Below are positions 26,826 through 37,000 of a DNA stretch of 64,000 nt, piece by piece. Position 1 is the stretch's first letter, and each line of letters begins with the position of its first letter. The notes under the pieces are model-generated. The model ran no database searches. It had not been told where the DNA came from and was given only the letters and a program-made list of their open reading frames with translations. A program made the translations under genes and the position numbers. This stretch comes from Variovorax paradoxus NBRC 15149. Lineage in GTDB: Bacteria > Pseudomonadota > Gammaproteobacteria > Burkholderiales > Burkholderiaceae_C. The stretch spans positions 434,001 to 498,000 of the forward strand of contig NZ_BCUT01000007.1 in assembly GCF_001591365.1 (NCBI RefSeq), read 5' to 3'.

Positions 26826-29800
26826 ATGAACATCCATAGGTTTTCGAGGAACGCCATGCTGTGCGGCCTCGTGCTGGCGCAGACCGCCGGGCACGCCGCG
26901 CAATATCCGCTGTCCCAGGCGCCGCGCAACACGGCGGTCAAGGAGCCGGCGCCGAATGTGATCGTGTCGGTCGACAACTCGGGCAGCATGGCGGCGTCGT
27001 CGCGAGCGTCGGACGGAAATTGGGCACCGCCGGCCGGAACACCCACGCGGCTCGAAGCGCTGAAGACCGCGCTCAGGGACAACTTCTCGGCGGCCAACAT
27101 TCCCAACGGCCGGATCCGCCTTTCCTGGCAGGCGATGAACAACAACAAGGACGGCAGCTGCGTCGGCTTCTTCGGCGACATCGCCCCTGGCATCTATCAG
27201 GCCGGCAGTTGTCTCGTCAATGGCCGAGCCAATGCGAACCTGATGCGTTCGCTGGACGACACGCACCGCGCCAATTTCATGAGCTGGGTCGACGCCCTGG
27301 CCGCGGAAGGTGGAACACCCTTGCACGCCATGATGACCCGCGCTGGCGAATACATGATGACCACCGGCCGGTACAGCCCGTACTCGAACGACCCTGGCGT
27401 GGAGGGTGCCGCCCAATCGAGCTGCCGCAAGGCCTTCCACATCTTCATGACGGACGGCGACTACAACTTCTTCGGCTTCAACCCGGATCCCGCGGCGCTC
27501 AACATGCCGGCCATCGGCAACGCGGATGGAACGAGTCGCGCCCTGCCTGACGCCGTGACCTATGTGCCGCGCGCGCCCTACAAGGACAACGCGGGTGCCG
27601 TCAGCAACAGCGCCAACTGGAGGAAGTACGGTTCCGGGTGGAGGCCGACGGCGGAATACCGGCCCACGTTGGCCGACATGGCATTTCACTACTGGGCCAC
27701 TGACCTGCAGCCCGATGTCCCCAACAAACTCAAGAAGATCGTTGCCGAGCCCGGCAATGCGACTGTAGGAAAGGCGACGGTCCCAGAGTACTGGAACCCC
27801 AAGAACGATCCCGCCACTTGGCAGCACCTGATCACCTACACCATCGGGTTCGGCGCTGCCTCGTCGTGGGCGGGCACGCCGGCCATTTCAGCGAATGCGT
27901 CGCAGCCGACCTACAGTGGGGACTATGCAGGACTGGTCGATGGAACCGCTGCCTGGCGGAATCCGTTGACGAGCACGCTGGAAACGACGGAGTTCACCTG
28001 GAACGATGGAAGCGTGACAACGGGAACCCCGCGCTGGAGTTCCGGCGGTGGTGCTTATGGTTATTACCACGAGAGGGCCGACAACGCCGCCGCCGTGCGC
28101 ATGGACCTCTGGCACGCCGCGCTCAACAGCCGCGGCACCTTCACGCCAGCGGCGAATGCGAAGGCGCTCAGCGATGCCTTCCGGTCCATCCTCTCGCAGA
28201 TCCTGCTCAACACCAGTGCCTCGCTGACCTCGATCTCGGCCAGCGGCTCCAGGGTTTCGACCGCCACTTCGGCCTACCAGGCCGGCTACGACACGGCCGA
28301 CTGGTCGGGCAAGCTGACGGCCACTCCGTTCGGCAGCAATGGCAAGCTGGCCGCCGCGCCCGCGTGGTCGGCGCGCGAACTGCTTGATGCGCGCATGGCT
28401 GTGCCCGGCGCGCACGACGGCAATCGCAAGGTGCTGAGCTTCTCGGGCACCAGCGCCGCGGCCAGCGGGGCGGGCGTGCCGTTTCGGTGGGGCAACCTGA
28501 GCGAGGCGCAGAAGGCGGCGCTCAAGGGCAGCACCGCCACCGACGCGGCAAGCACCGCACTCGGCCAGGGCGTGCTCGACTTCCTGCGCGGCGACCGCAG
28601 CAACGAGGGCGCCGGCCTCAACCTGCGCAAGCGCGGCCATGTGCTGGGGGACATCGTGGGCTCCAGCGTCCGGTATGTGGGGAAGCCCAACAGCGGCTTC
28701 ACCCATGAAGGCTATGCCGCATTCGCCTCGACCATCGCCCGCGCGCCGATGGTCTATGTGGGTGCCAACGACGGCATGCTGCATGCCTTCAACGCGGGCA
28801 CCGGCCAGGAGGCGTTCGCCTATGTGCCGGAAGGCGTCTATGGCACGGCGGCGGCGCCCCAGCTCAAGAAGCTCAGCGAAAGCACCTACTCGCACAGGTA
28901 CTACGTCGACGGCAGCCCGTTCGTGGCCGACATCTACATGGGTTCGGCCGCCGACGCCAAGGCCACCGACACCGAGAAGGCGAAGCTGTGGAAGTCCTTC
29001 CTCGTGGGGACGCTGGGGGCGGGCGGCAAGGGGTATTTCGTGCTCGACGTCACCAAGCCCGAGAACATCGGCGAGGCCAACGCCGCCGGCGTGGCCCTGA
29101 TCGATACCACCGCCCTTGCCGACGACGACCTCGGCCACCAGTTCCAGCAACCCGTGCTCGATTCCTTTTCGAGGCGCGCGCTGCAGGTGGCGCGGCTCAA
29201 CAACGGCCGCAGGGCCGTGATCCTGGGCAACGGCTACAACAGCACGAGCGAGAAGGCGATGCTGTGGATCCAGTACCTCGACGGCGACAAGTCCGTGCTG
29301 AAGATCCCCGCGCCGGCCACGCAGGCCGCCGGCACCGGCAACGGGCTGTCGGCACCGCAGGTGGTGGACAGCAACGGCGATGGCAAGGTCGACTACGTCT
29401 ATGCCGGCGACCTGCTCGGCAATCTCTGGAAGTTCGACCTGAGCAGCGCCAAGAGCAGCGACTGGAAGGCCACCCTGGGCGCATCGAGCCTGGACGACGC
29501 GCCGCTGTTCGCCGCCGGCGCCACGCAGCCGATCACGGCCGCGCCGCTGGTCGTCGACCATCCGCGCGGCGGCTACATGGTGATGTTCGGCACCGGCCGG
29601 CTGTTTGCCGCCGGCGACGAAGGCAGCACCGCCCAGCAGTACCTGTACGGCGTCTGGGACCGCGCCAACGGCAGCACGGGCACCGCGGCGCTGGCCGACC
29701 TGGTGGCGCAGACCATCGGGACCGGCACGGTCAAGGAAGGCGACGTGGAATTCCGCACCGCGTCGAACCACGGCGTGAGCTACAGCGGCTCGGGCGGCAA

Positions 29801-30203
29801 GCGCGGCTGGTACCTCCAGCTGGGAACCGCCGGCGAGCGCATCGTCTATCCGGGCGATGCGCTGAGCGGGAGCGCGGGGCTGTTTTCGTCCACCATTCCC
29901 GGCTCCGCGAGCAATTCGCTCGACTGCGCGCCGGGCACCAGCGACGACGGCTGGTCGATGGTGGTCGACTTCTTCAGCGGCGTGGTCCCCGACGGCATTG
30001 CCTACAACGGGTCCACCAGCGCGCTGGGCAGCTACCTCGGCTTCCGGAACCATTCAGGACGGGACGACATCGTCTTCCGGCCGCAGGACGCCGCGGAAAA
30101 AGGCAAGCACGTGATCTGCAATGCGGCCGGCGGCTGCAACGAGACCGAGCTGCCGCAAGCCGTGCGCCGCTTCGGCTGGCGCAACCTGATCTCGTCGAAC
30201 TGA
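26826..30203 (+). CDS. pilY1: PilY1, type IV pilus tip adhesin / assembly factor
   Basis: About 1125 residues. A signal peptide (FSRNAMLCGLVLAQTAGHAA) is followed by a von Willebrand A-like region with a MIDAS motif D50-N-S-G-S54, and a C-terminal beta-propeller. The calcium-binding loop DSNGDGKVD (about residues 848-856) is the one required for pilus extension control in Pseudomonas PilY1. I chose the ATG at 26826, 8 bases after GGGAAG; starts at 26802 or 26808 are possible. PilY1 primes pilus assembly with the minor pilins and mediates surface sensing. Confidence 0.92.
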   Translation: MNIHRFSRNAMLCGLVLAQTAGHAAQYPLSQAPRNTAVKEPAPNVIVSVDNSGSMAASSRASDGNWAPPAGTPTRLEALKTALRDNFSAANIPNGRIRLSWQAMNNNKDGSCVGFFGDIAPGIYQAGSCLVNGRANANLMRSLDDTHRANFMSWVDALAAEGGTPLHAMMTRAGEYMMTTGRYSPYSNDPGVEGAAQSSCRKAFHIFMTDGDYNFFGFNPDPAALNMPAIGNADGTSRALPDAVTYVPRAPYKDNAGAVSNSANWRKYGSGWRPTAEYRPTLADMAFHYWATDLQPDVPNKLKKIVAEPGNATVGKATVPEYWNPKNDPATWQHLITYTIGFGAASSWAGTPAISANASQPTYSGDYAGLVDGTAAWRNPLTSTLETTEFTWNDGSVTTGTPRWSSGGGAYGYYHERADNAAAVRMDLWHAALNSRGTFTPAANAKALSDAFRSILSQILLNTSASLTSISASGSRVSTATSAYQAGYDTADWSGKLTATPFGSNGKLAAAPAWSARELLDARMAVPGAHDGNRKVLSFSGTSAAASGAGVPFRWGNLSEAQKAALKGSTATDAASTALGQGVLDFLRGDRSNEGAGLNLRKRGHVLGDIVGSSVRYVGKPNSGFTHEGYAAFASTIARAPMVYVGANDGMLHAFNAGTGQEAFAYVPEGVYGTAAAPQLKKLSESTYSHRYYVDGSPFVADIYMGSAADAKATDTEKAKLWKSFLVGTLGAGGKGYFVLDVTKPENIGEANAAGVALIDTTALADDDLGHQFQQPVLDSFSRRALQVARLNNGRRAVILGNGYNSTSEKAMLWIQYLDGDKSVLKIPAPATQAAGTGNGLSAPQVVDSNGDGKVDYVYAGDLLGNLWKFDLSSAKSSDWKATLGASSLDDAPLFAAGATQPITAAPLVVDHPRGGYMVMFGTGRLFAAGDEGSTAQQYLYGVWDRANGSTGTAALADLVAQTIGTGTVKEGDVEFRTASNHGVSYSGSGGKRGWYLQLGTAGERIVYPGDALSGSAGLFSSTIPGSASNSLDCAPGTSDDGWSMVVDFFSGVVPDGIAYNGSTSALGSYLGFRNHSGRDDIVFRPQDAAEKGKHVICNAAGGCNETELPQAVRRFGWRNLISSN

Positions 30204-30224
30204 CGCCGCAGCGCTCCCCGAGCC

Positions 30225-30689
30225 ATGAACAAACATCCTGAAATGCAGGCCCGCAAAGAGCGGATTCGCCCGCGCGGCTTCACGCTGGTCGAACTCATGA
30301 TCGTGACGGCGGTGATCGCCGTCCTGGCCGCGATCGCCTACCCGAGCTACACGCGCTATGTGCTGCGGGCCAAGCGGGCCGATGCCAAGCAGCAGCTGCT
30401 GCAGGCGGCCCAATGGACCGAGCGCTACCTGACGGCCAACGGCCAATATCCGCCTTTAACCGTTGCGCTGCCGGCGGGGCTGAACCAGGCGCCATCCTCC
30501 GGCACGGCAAACTACACCATCAGCTATGCGGCCCGGGACGCGACCAGCTACACGCTGCAGGCCGAGCCGCAGGGCGCGTCGGCCGCCGACGAATGCAAAA
30601 CACTCACGGTGAACCAGCAGGGCGTCAAGCTGGCGGCCGGCCAGACCAGCGCTTCGAATGCGCTGGTGCAGGCCTGCTGGAACCGCTGA
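30225..30689 (+). CDS. pilE: Type IV minor pilin PilE-like
   Basis: 154 residues; cleavage at G18|F19 in RPRGFTLVELMIVTAVIAVL with Glu5. The sequence RAKRADAKQQLLQAAQWTERY is typical of the PilE/ComP-like minor pilins that end this operon. Two cysteines near the C-terminus (DECKTL and QACWNR) would form the usual D-loop disulphide. The gene follows pilY1 by 21 bases. It is more likely the minor pilin PilE than the major subunit PilA. Confidence 0.88.
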   Translation: MNKHPEMQARKERIRPRGFTLVELMIVTAVIAVLAAIAYPSYTRYVLRAKRADAKQQLLQAAQWTERYLTANGQYPPLTVALPAGLNQAPSSGTANYTISYAARDATSYTLQAEPQGASAADECKTLTVNQQGVKLAAGQTSASNALVQACWNR

Positions 30690-30704
30690 GCGCGGGGCTC
30701 TTCT

Positions 30705-31148
30705 TCAGATGTCGCGCAGCAGCTGCCGGAACTCGTCCACGTCCTCGAAGCTGCGGTAGACCGAGGCAAAGCGCACGTAGGCCACCTTGTCGAGCTTTTT
30801 CAGCTCGCGCATCACGAGTTCGCCCACCTTGGTCGAATCGATCTCGCGCAGGCCGCTGGCCAGCAACTTCTGCTCGATGCGCAGCAGGGCGTTGTCGATC
30901 TGCTCGATGCTGACCGGGCGCTTGCGCAGCGCCAGCATCATCGAGGCGCGGACCTTGCCCGATTCGAAGTCGGCGCGGCTGCCGTCCTTCTTGACGACCA
31001 CCGGAAAGTTGACGTCGGGCCGCTCATAGGTGGTGAAGCGCTTGTCGCAGGCGCTGCACTGGCGGCGCCTGCGCACGAAGTCGGCGTCTTCCGAAACGCG
31101 GGTCTCGACGACCTGCGTTTCGAGATGACCGCAAAAAGGACATTTCAT
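30705..31148 (-). CDS. nrdR: Transcriptional repressor NrdR of ribonucleotide reductase genes
   Basis: 147 residues. The N-terminal zinc ribbon is MKCPFCGH...CSACDKRF (four cysteines), followed by an ATP-cone (FPVVVKKDGSRADFESGK). NrdR senses dATP/ATP and represses nrd operons through NrdR boxes. Just downstream of glyA on the same strand, an arrangement conserved in many proteobacteria. Confidence 0.96.
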   Translation of the reverse strand: MKCPFCGHLETQVVETRVSEDADFVRRRRQCSACDKRFTTYERPDVNFPVVVKKDGSRADFESGKVRASMMLALRKRPVSIEQIDNALLRIEQKLLASGLREIDSTKVGELVMRELKKLDKVAYVRFASVYRSFEDVDEFRQLLRDI

Positions 31149-31167
31149 GCGGCCACTTCTTGCCGGA

Positions 31168-32412
31168 TCAGCGGTAGACCGGGAACCGGCTCGTCAGCGC
31201 GTGCACCTTGGCGCGGACCGCATCGATGTTGGCGGCGTCGCGCGGGTTCTCGAGCACGTCGGCGATCAGGTTCGCGGTGATGCGCGCCTCTTCGTCCCTG
31301 AAGCCGCGCGTGGTCATGGCCGGGGTGCCGATGCGCACGCCGCTGGTGACCATCGGCTTTTCGGGGTCGTTGGGGATCGCGTTCTTGTTGATCGTCATGT
31401 GGGCGTTGCCCAGCACGGCTTCGGCTTCCTTGCCGGTGATGCCCTTGGCGCGCAGGTCGACGAGCATCACGTGGCTTTCGGTGCGTCCGCTCACGATGCG
31501 CAGGCCGCGCTCGGTGAGGGTGTCGGCCACGATCTGGGCGTTCTTGACCACCTGCTGCTGGTAGGCCTTGAACTCGGGCGACATGGCTTCCTTGAACGCG
31601 ACGGCCTTGGCGGCGATCACGTGCATCAGCGGGCCGCCTTGCAGGCCCGGGAAGATCGCGCTGTTGATGGCTTTCTCGTGCTGCGACTTCATCAGGATGA
31701 TGCCGCCGCGCGGGCCGCGCAGGCTCTTGTGGGTGGTGGAGGTGACCACGTCGGCATGCGGCACCGGGTTGGGGTACACGCCCGCGGCCACGAGCCCGGC
31801 ATAGTGGGCGATGTCGACCATGAAGATCGCGCCCACGTCCTTGGCCACCTTGGCAAAGCGCTCGAAGTCGATGCGCAGCGAATAGGCAGAGGCGCCCGCG
31901 ATGATCAGCTTGGGCATGTGCTCGTGCGCCTTGCGTTCCATCGCGTCGTAGTCGATGGCTTCGTTGGCGTCCAGGCCGTAGCTCACCACGTTGAACCACT
32001 TGCCGCTCATGTTGAGGGGCATGCCGTGGGTCAGGTGGCCGCCTTCGGCCAGGCTCATGCCCATGATGGTGTCGCCGGGCTTCAAAAAGGCCAGCATCAC
32101 GGCTTCGTTGGCCGAGGCGCCGCAATGCGGCTGCACGTTGGCGGCGTCGGCGCCGAAGATCTGCTTGACGCGGTCGATGGCCAGCTGCTCGGCCACGTCG
32201 ACATGCTCGCAGCCGCCGTAGTAGCGCTTGCCCGGGTAGCCTTCGGCGTATTTGTTGGTGAGCTGCGAGCCCTGCGCAGCCATGACGGCCGGCGAGGCGT
32301 AGTTTTCGCTCGCGATCAGTTCGATGTGGTGTTCCTGGCGCGCGTTTTCGGCCTGGATGGCAGCCCAGATTTCGGGATCGGTCTGTTCGACCAGGATGTT
32401 GCGGTGGTACAT
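31168..32412 (-). CDS. glyA: Serine hydroxymethyltransferase
   Basis: 414 residues. It interconverts serine and glycine, charging tetrahydrofolate with a one-carbon unit. The PLP lysine is K229 in STTHKSLRGPRGG. The start MYHRNILVEQ at 32412 follows AAAGGACT; an upstream start at 32451 would lack a good ribosome-binding site. Followed by nrdR. It belongs to folate metabolism, separate from the H4MPT cluster near the right end. Confidence 0.97.
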   Translation of the reverse strand: MYHRNILVEQTDPEIWAAIQAENARQEHHIELIASENYASPAVMAAQGSQLTNKYAEGYPGKRYYGGCEHVDVAEQLAIDRVKQIFGADAANVQPHCGASANEAVMLAFLKPGDTIMGMSLAEGGHLTHGMPLNMSGKWFNVVSYGLDANEAIDYDAMERKAHEHMPKLIIAGASAYSLRIDFERFAKVAKDVGAIFMVDIAHYAGLVAAGVYPNPVPHADVVTSTTHKSLRGPRGGIILMKSQHEKAINSAIFPGLQGGPLMHVIAAKAVAFKEAMSPEFKAYQQQVVKNAQIVADTLTERGLRIVSGRTESHVMLVDLRAKGITGKEAEAVLGNAHMTINKNAIPNDPEKPMVTSGVRIGTPAMTTRGFRDEEARITANLIADVLENPRDAANIDAVRAKVHALTSRFPVYR

Positions 32413-32434
32413 GGCAGTCCTTTGAAGACGAGGT

Positions 32435-32457
32435 CCTTGTTCTTCAACCAAACAAGG
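32435..32457 (-). promoter_or_regulatory. Hairpin in the glyA leader
   Basis: Eight-base arms CCTTGTTC and AAACAAGG (one G-T pair) with a 7-base loop lie 22 bases upstream of the glyA start. No T-run follows and I see no glycine or tetrahydrofolate riboswitch consensus around it. Seen directly; function unknown. Confidence 0.3.
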
Positions 32458-32597
32458 GCTGCCCAGGCGAACGGCTGAACGCCTGTATGGATGCCAGGCG
32501 GCACGCTTCCCAGTGGTATTCCACGTCAGCGCAGGGCACCGTGCGGGGTGCTGCGCCTATCGCCAGTCGCGTACGGGGTGAAGTGTAGCGCAGGGGC

Positions 32598-33461
32598 TCA
32601 GGAAACGCCCGACAGCAGGGCCACTTTCTGCGGGTCCGCTGCCGGCTCGGCCGCCTGTTGCGGCTTGGGCGGCACGGCAACCGGAATCGGCTGGGCCTGC
32701 GCACGCACGACCGGCGCCGCGGGCGTTGGCATGGTCGGCGGATTGCGGCCATTGGCTACCTGAACCAGGCGTTCGTGCTCGGCCAGAACCTTGCCGGCAT
32801 AGCCGCCGTCGTCCTCGAGGTTGGCCGCGCCCACGTAGTAGCGCAGGCCGCCTTCGAGCGAGCCGGCGCGGGCGATGCATTCCTGCAGCACCTTCACGCC
32901 CACGCGCATGTTGGTCACCGGGTCGAAGGCGGTGAGCGTGCCGCCCGCGCTTTCGTACTTGTCGCCATGCACGCGTGTCATGACCTGCATCAGGCCCTGG
33001 GCGCCGACCTGGCTCTGGGCGAAGGGATTGAAGCTCGATTCGACGGCCATGATGGCCAGGATCAGCGTCGGGTCGAGCTTGGTGCGCTTGCCCAATTGAT
33101 AGGCCTCCGCAACCAGCACGCTCAGCGGTTCGGCCGCCACGCGGTACTTCTTGCTGAGCCAATAGGCCACGGCGGCCTGCTGCTTGGGCAGGTCGCCGGG
33201 GCTCGCGGCCGTGGTGCGCACGATGGCGGTCGGCTCCAGGTCGGTGGCTTCGGGCGCGGGCTTGCGCGACTGCAGCCAGCCCATGAGCTGTTCCTCGCCG
33301 GTCTTGCGCAGGTCGGGCCGCGCCACCAGGGCGAGGGCCGCGAACACGATGGCCAGGCCGACCAGTGCAAACCCGTTGTGGGTGATTTCAAAAAAGCCGT
33401 CTGCCACATCGGACACAAAGGTCCTCAGCCCGCGGGCCGTGGCATCAAACGCCTTGTTCAT
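32598..33461 (-). CDS. Membrane-anchored lytic transglycosylase (SLT domain)
   Basis: 287 residues. One N-terminal membrane helix (GFALVGLAIVFAALALVA) leads to an SLT domain at about residues 115-235 with catalytic Glu in AVESSFNPFAQSQVG and the GLMQVMTRVH motif. A proline/alanine-rich tail follows. It probably cleaves peptidoglycan glycan strands to 1,6-anhydro ends in the periplasm. It stands alone between glyA and a long intergenic region. Confidence 0.85.
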   Translation of the reverse strand: MNKAFDATARGLRTFVSDVADGFFEITHNGFALVGLAIVFAALALVARPDLRKTGEEQLMGWLQSRKPAPEATDLEPTAIVRTTAASPGDLPKQQAAVAYWLSKKYRVAAEPLSVLVAEAYQLGKRTKLDPTLILAIMAVESSFNPFAQSQVGAQGLMQVMTRVHGDKYESAGGTLTAFDPVTNMRVGVKVLQECIARAGSLEGGLRYYVGAANLEDDGGYAGKVLAEHERLVQVANGRNPPTMPTPAAPVVRAQAQPIPVAVPPKPQQAAEPAADPQKVALLSGVS

Positions 33462-33795
33462 CGCTCTTCCTTTCTGTGCGGCACCTGGTCGCAGCGCCGC
33501 GGGGGCGATGGATGAAGGCAGCGGCGCTTGGATTGGTACGAATCAGGCTCCGCGCATGGAGGTGTAGGGGGTGGAGCGCGGCGGCCTGATCAAGCCGGGG
33601 GAACTCGGCAGCGGATTCAGGTGGCCCCTGCTGGGTCTGGGGCAGGCCAGGGGCAGGCGGGATTCTAGCGCGGCTAAATACCCGGTCAAGTATAAGAGCC
33701 TATTCCCTTATGTGATTACATATTTAAACAAAATCTGAGGGAAAACCCTTGGAAGACGGCATTGCAATGCAAGGGCGGGGCGCCTAATCTGAATA

Positions 33796-33818
33796 CGCCT
33801 GAGTTCTCAGGCGGTTTT
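33796..33818 (+). terminator. Terminator-like hairpin in the long intergenic gap
   Basis: Seven-base stem CGCCTGA / TCAGGCG with a GTTC loop, followed by GTTTT. It would end a short plus-strand transcript beginning near the A+T-rich island at 33.7 kb. Confidence 0.45.
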
Positions 33819-33958
33819 CCGAAATCCTACGGCCCGAGGTGCAAGTCAAGGGTTGGAACGATGGAGGATCCATGGCGGCAATCTCTTGCTGCCAGCACGG
33901 CAGGAACCATTGACTTCCGGTCGCGCGAAACGATGGCATGGGTTTTGTGCCCGCCATC

Positions 33959-34000
33959 AAGCCCGGTAATGAGACTTTTCGTCGAATTGCCGGGCTTTCT
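33959..34000 (+). terminator. Second hairpin before the DUF748 gene, terminator or attenuator
   Basis: Eight-base stem AAGCCCGG (33959-33966) / CCGGGCTT (33990-33997), 23-base loop, followed by TCT. The long loop and weak T-run make it an uncertain terminator. It lies about 40 bases upstream of the DUF748 start and could attenuate that gene. Confidence 0.3.
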
Positions 34001-34039
34001 TGTTTCTGGCTCCAAGCTTCTTTGCGGCACACTCCCGCG

Positions 34040-37000
34040 ATGGATGTAGCTTCGCTCAAACAAAACAAATGGGTGCGACGTGGGATCGTCGCGTTGCTGG
34101 TTCTGCTGGCGCTCTGGGTCATCGCCTGGCTCGCGGTGCCGCCAATTGCCAAGAGCCAGCTCCAGAAGATCGCGAGCGAGAAGCTGGGCCGGCAGGTCAC
34201 GGTCGGCAAGATCGATTTCAAGCCCTGGACCCTCGAGCTCGCGCTGAACGACCTGCGTATTGCCACGGCCGACGGCAGCCGGCCCCAGGTGGCGGTCAAG
34301 CGCATCTATGCCGACGCCGAACTGCAGTCGATCCTGCGGCTGGCGCCGGTGATCGATGCGGTGACGGTCGAGGCGCCGGCCATCCTGCTCACGCACCAGG
34401 CCGACGGCAAGTACGACATCGACGACATCCTGGCCAAGCTCGCGGCCGGACCGCCGCCCGACCCCAAGGCCGAACCGGCGCGCTTTGCGATCTACAACAT
34501 CTCGATCAGGGACGGCGCGGTCGATTTCGACGACCAGACCGTCAAGCGCAGGCACGAACTGCGCGGCTTCGTGCTCAACGTGCCGTTCCTGAGCAACCTG
34601 GCTTCCAAGCGCGACATCAACACCGAGCCCAAGCTGGCTTTCGCGCTCAACGGCAGCAAGTTCGATTCGGCGGCCCTCACCACGCCGTTCGCGGCAAGCC
34701 GCAAGACCGACGCCCACGTGCAGTTCAAGGGGCTCGACCTGGCGCCGTACCTGGGCTACATCCCGGGCGGCCTGCCAGTGCAACTGCAGGCGGGCAGCCT
34801 GGATGCCGACCTGAAGATCGACTTCGAGCAGGCTGCCACCGCCGGCCTCAAGATCACCGGCACGGTCGAGGCGCACAAGGCCAAGCTCGGCGATGCGCGG
34901 GGGCGGGACCTCCTGGGTTTCGATTCGCTCAAGCTGGCGCTGGCCGACGTGCGGCCGCTGGAAGCGGTGTTTCACCTGAGCGAGGTGGCGCTGGCCAATC
35001 CGCAGCTTGCGGTCGCGCGCGACGCCAAGGGCCAGCTCAACCTGCTGGCCACCGATCCGGCCACCGGAGCGGCAGAGAAGGTGGCGAAAGCCCCCGCCGC
35101 CGCCGCAAGCGCGCCGAACGGCAAGGCCCCCGAAAAGCCGAAGCTGAAGGTCCGCGTCGACAAGGTGGCTCTCAGCGGCGGGCGCATCGGATGGCGCGAT
35201 GAAACCGTCCAGCCGGCCGCGGCCATCGAGACGACCGCGCTCGGCCTCGACCTGACCGAGCTCACCTGGCCCATGGAGAAGCCGGCCCGGTTCAGCGGCA
35301 GCACCGCCATTGCCGGCGCCACGCTCAAGTTCCAGGGCAGCGCCACCGACAAGGTGGCCGAGGTGCAGACCGAGGTCGACGCGCTGCCGCTGTCGCTGGC
35401 GGCCCCCTACCTGGCGCAGAGCCTGGAGCCCACGCTCGACGGCAAGCTCAGCGGCCAGGTCGAGGTTGCCTGGGCCCAGCCCGACCTGCGCTTCAAGGCG
35501 CGGCGCGTGGCCGTCGACGGCCTGGCGCTCACCCAGGCGAAGACCGCGCTGGCAAGCGTCGGGCGCTTCGAGCTGATCGACGCCGAAGCCGACATGACCA
35601 AGCACACGCTCGACGTGGCCTCGTTCACCGCCACCAACCCGAAGGTGCAGGTCGAGCGCGACAGCGAAAAGCGCTGGATGTTCGAGCGCTGGCTCAAGAC
35701 GCCGGCCGGGAACGGCGGCACGGCGCAGGCCAAGGCGGCTGCGCCCAAGCCTGCCGGCGCCGGCCCCGAGGCGGCCCCGCCCGGCGCCAACACCAAGCCC
35801 TGGGCATTGACCATCGGCACCCTGGCGGTCGACAACGGCACGCTGTCCTATGCCGACAAGGCCAGCGCCACGCCGGTGGCCGTGGAGATCACGGCCTTCA
35901 GCCTGAAGGCGCAGAAGGTCGCGCCCGAAACCGCCACGGTCTCGCCCTTGCAGGTTTCGGGGCGCATCGGCTCCCGCCGCTCGGAGCCGGGGCGCTTCGA
36001 CTACAAGGGCAACGTGGTGCTCAAGCCGCTCTCGGCCGAGGGCCGGCTCGAAGTGGCCTCGTTCCCGGCCCATGCCTTCAAGGCCTACTACGCCGACGCG
36101 CTCAACGTCGACATCCGCCGCGCCTTCGCCAGCTACAAGGGGACGGTGCGCTACGCGAGCGCGCCGGCGGGCATGACGATCAAGCTGGCCGGGGACACGG
36201 CGCTCGACGACTTCCGCGCCAACAGCATCTCGCTGACGCAGTCGCCGGGCTTCGACCGCAACACCAACCAGCTGCTGAGCTGGAAGACCCTGAGCCTGCG
36301 CGGCCTGCAGGTGAGCATGGCGCCCAATGCCGCACCGGCGGTGGATGTGCGCGAAACCACGCTGACCGATTTCTTCGCCCGCGTGATCGTCGACCCGACC
36401 GGCCGGCTCAACCTGGTGAACCTCACCAAGAAGGGCGAGGCGGACGCCAACGCCGCTGCCGCGGCCAGCGCGGAGGTCAAGACCCGGCGCAGCCTCGGCG
36501 GGACCACCACCACGACGCGCGGCGGACCGCAGCAGCCTTCGGGTGGCGGCGGCGGTGCGCCGGTGTCGGCCGAGGCCATGGTCGGCGGCGGTCCCGAGCC
36601 TGCCAAGCCGGCCGCGGCGCCCACCGCAACTGCGCAGGCCGAGGCCGATGCGGGGCCCAGGCCGGTCATCAACTTCGGCCCGATGAGCCTGGTCAACGGC
36701 CGCATCGACTTCACCGACCTGTTCGTGAAGCCCAACTATTCGGCCGACCTGAGCGAGCTGACCGGCAAGCTCAGCTCCTTCTCGTCGAACCCGCCCAAGG
36801 GCGAGGGCGGCCGTCCCGCGCTGGCCGACCTGGAACTGCGCGGCAAGGCGCAGCAGACCGCCGCGCTGGAAATCACCGGCAAGCTCAATCCGCTGGCCAA
36901 GCCGCTGGAGCTCGACATCACCGCCAAGATGCGCGATCTCGACTTGGCACCGCTGTCGCCATACTCGGTGCGCTACGCCGGCCACGGCATCGAGCGCGGC

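Larger units (their letters stand above)
33462..34039. other. 578-base intergenic region with an A+T-rich island and two hairpins
   Basis: No convincing protein-coding frame: the open frames present lack ribosome-binding sites and protein-like composition. From about 33,670 to 33,760 it is A+T-rich with TATGT-GATT-ACATA (33709-33722) and the palindrome CATTGCAATG (33760-33769). Two terminator-like hairpins follow. It must contain the promoter of the downstream DUF748 gene; a small RNA is possible. Confidence 0.5.
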
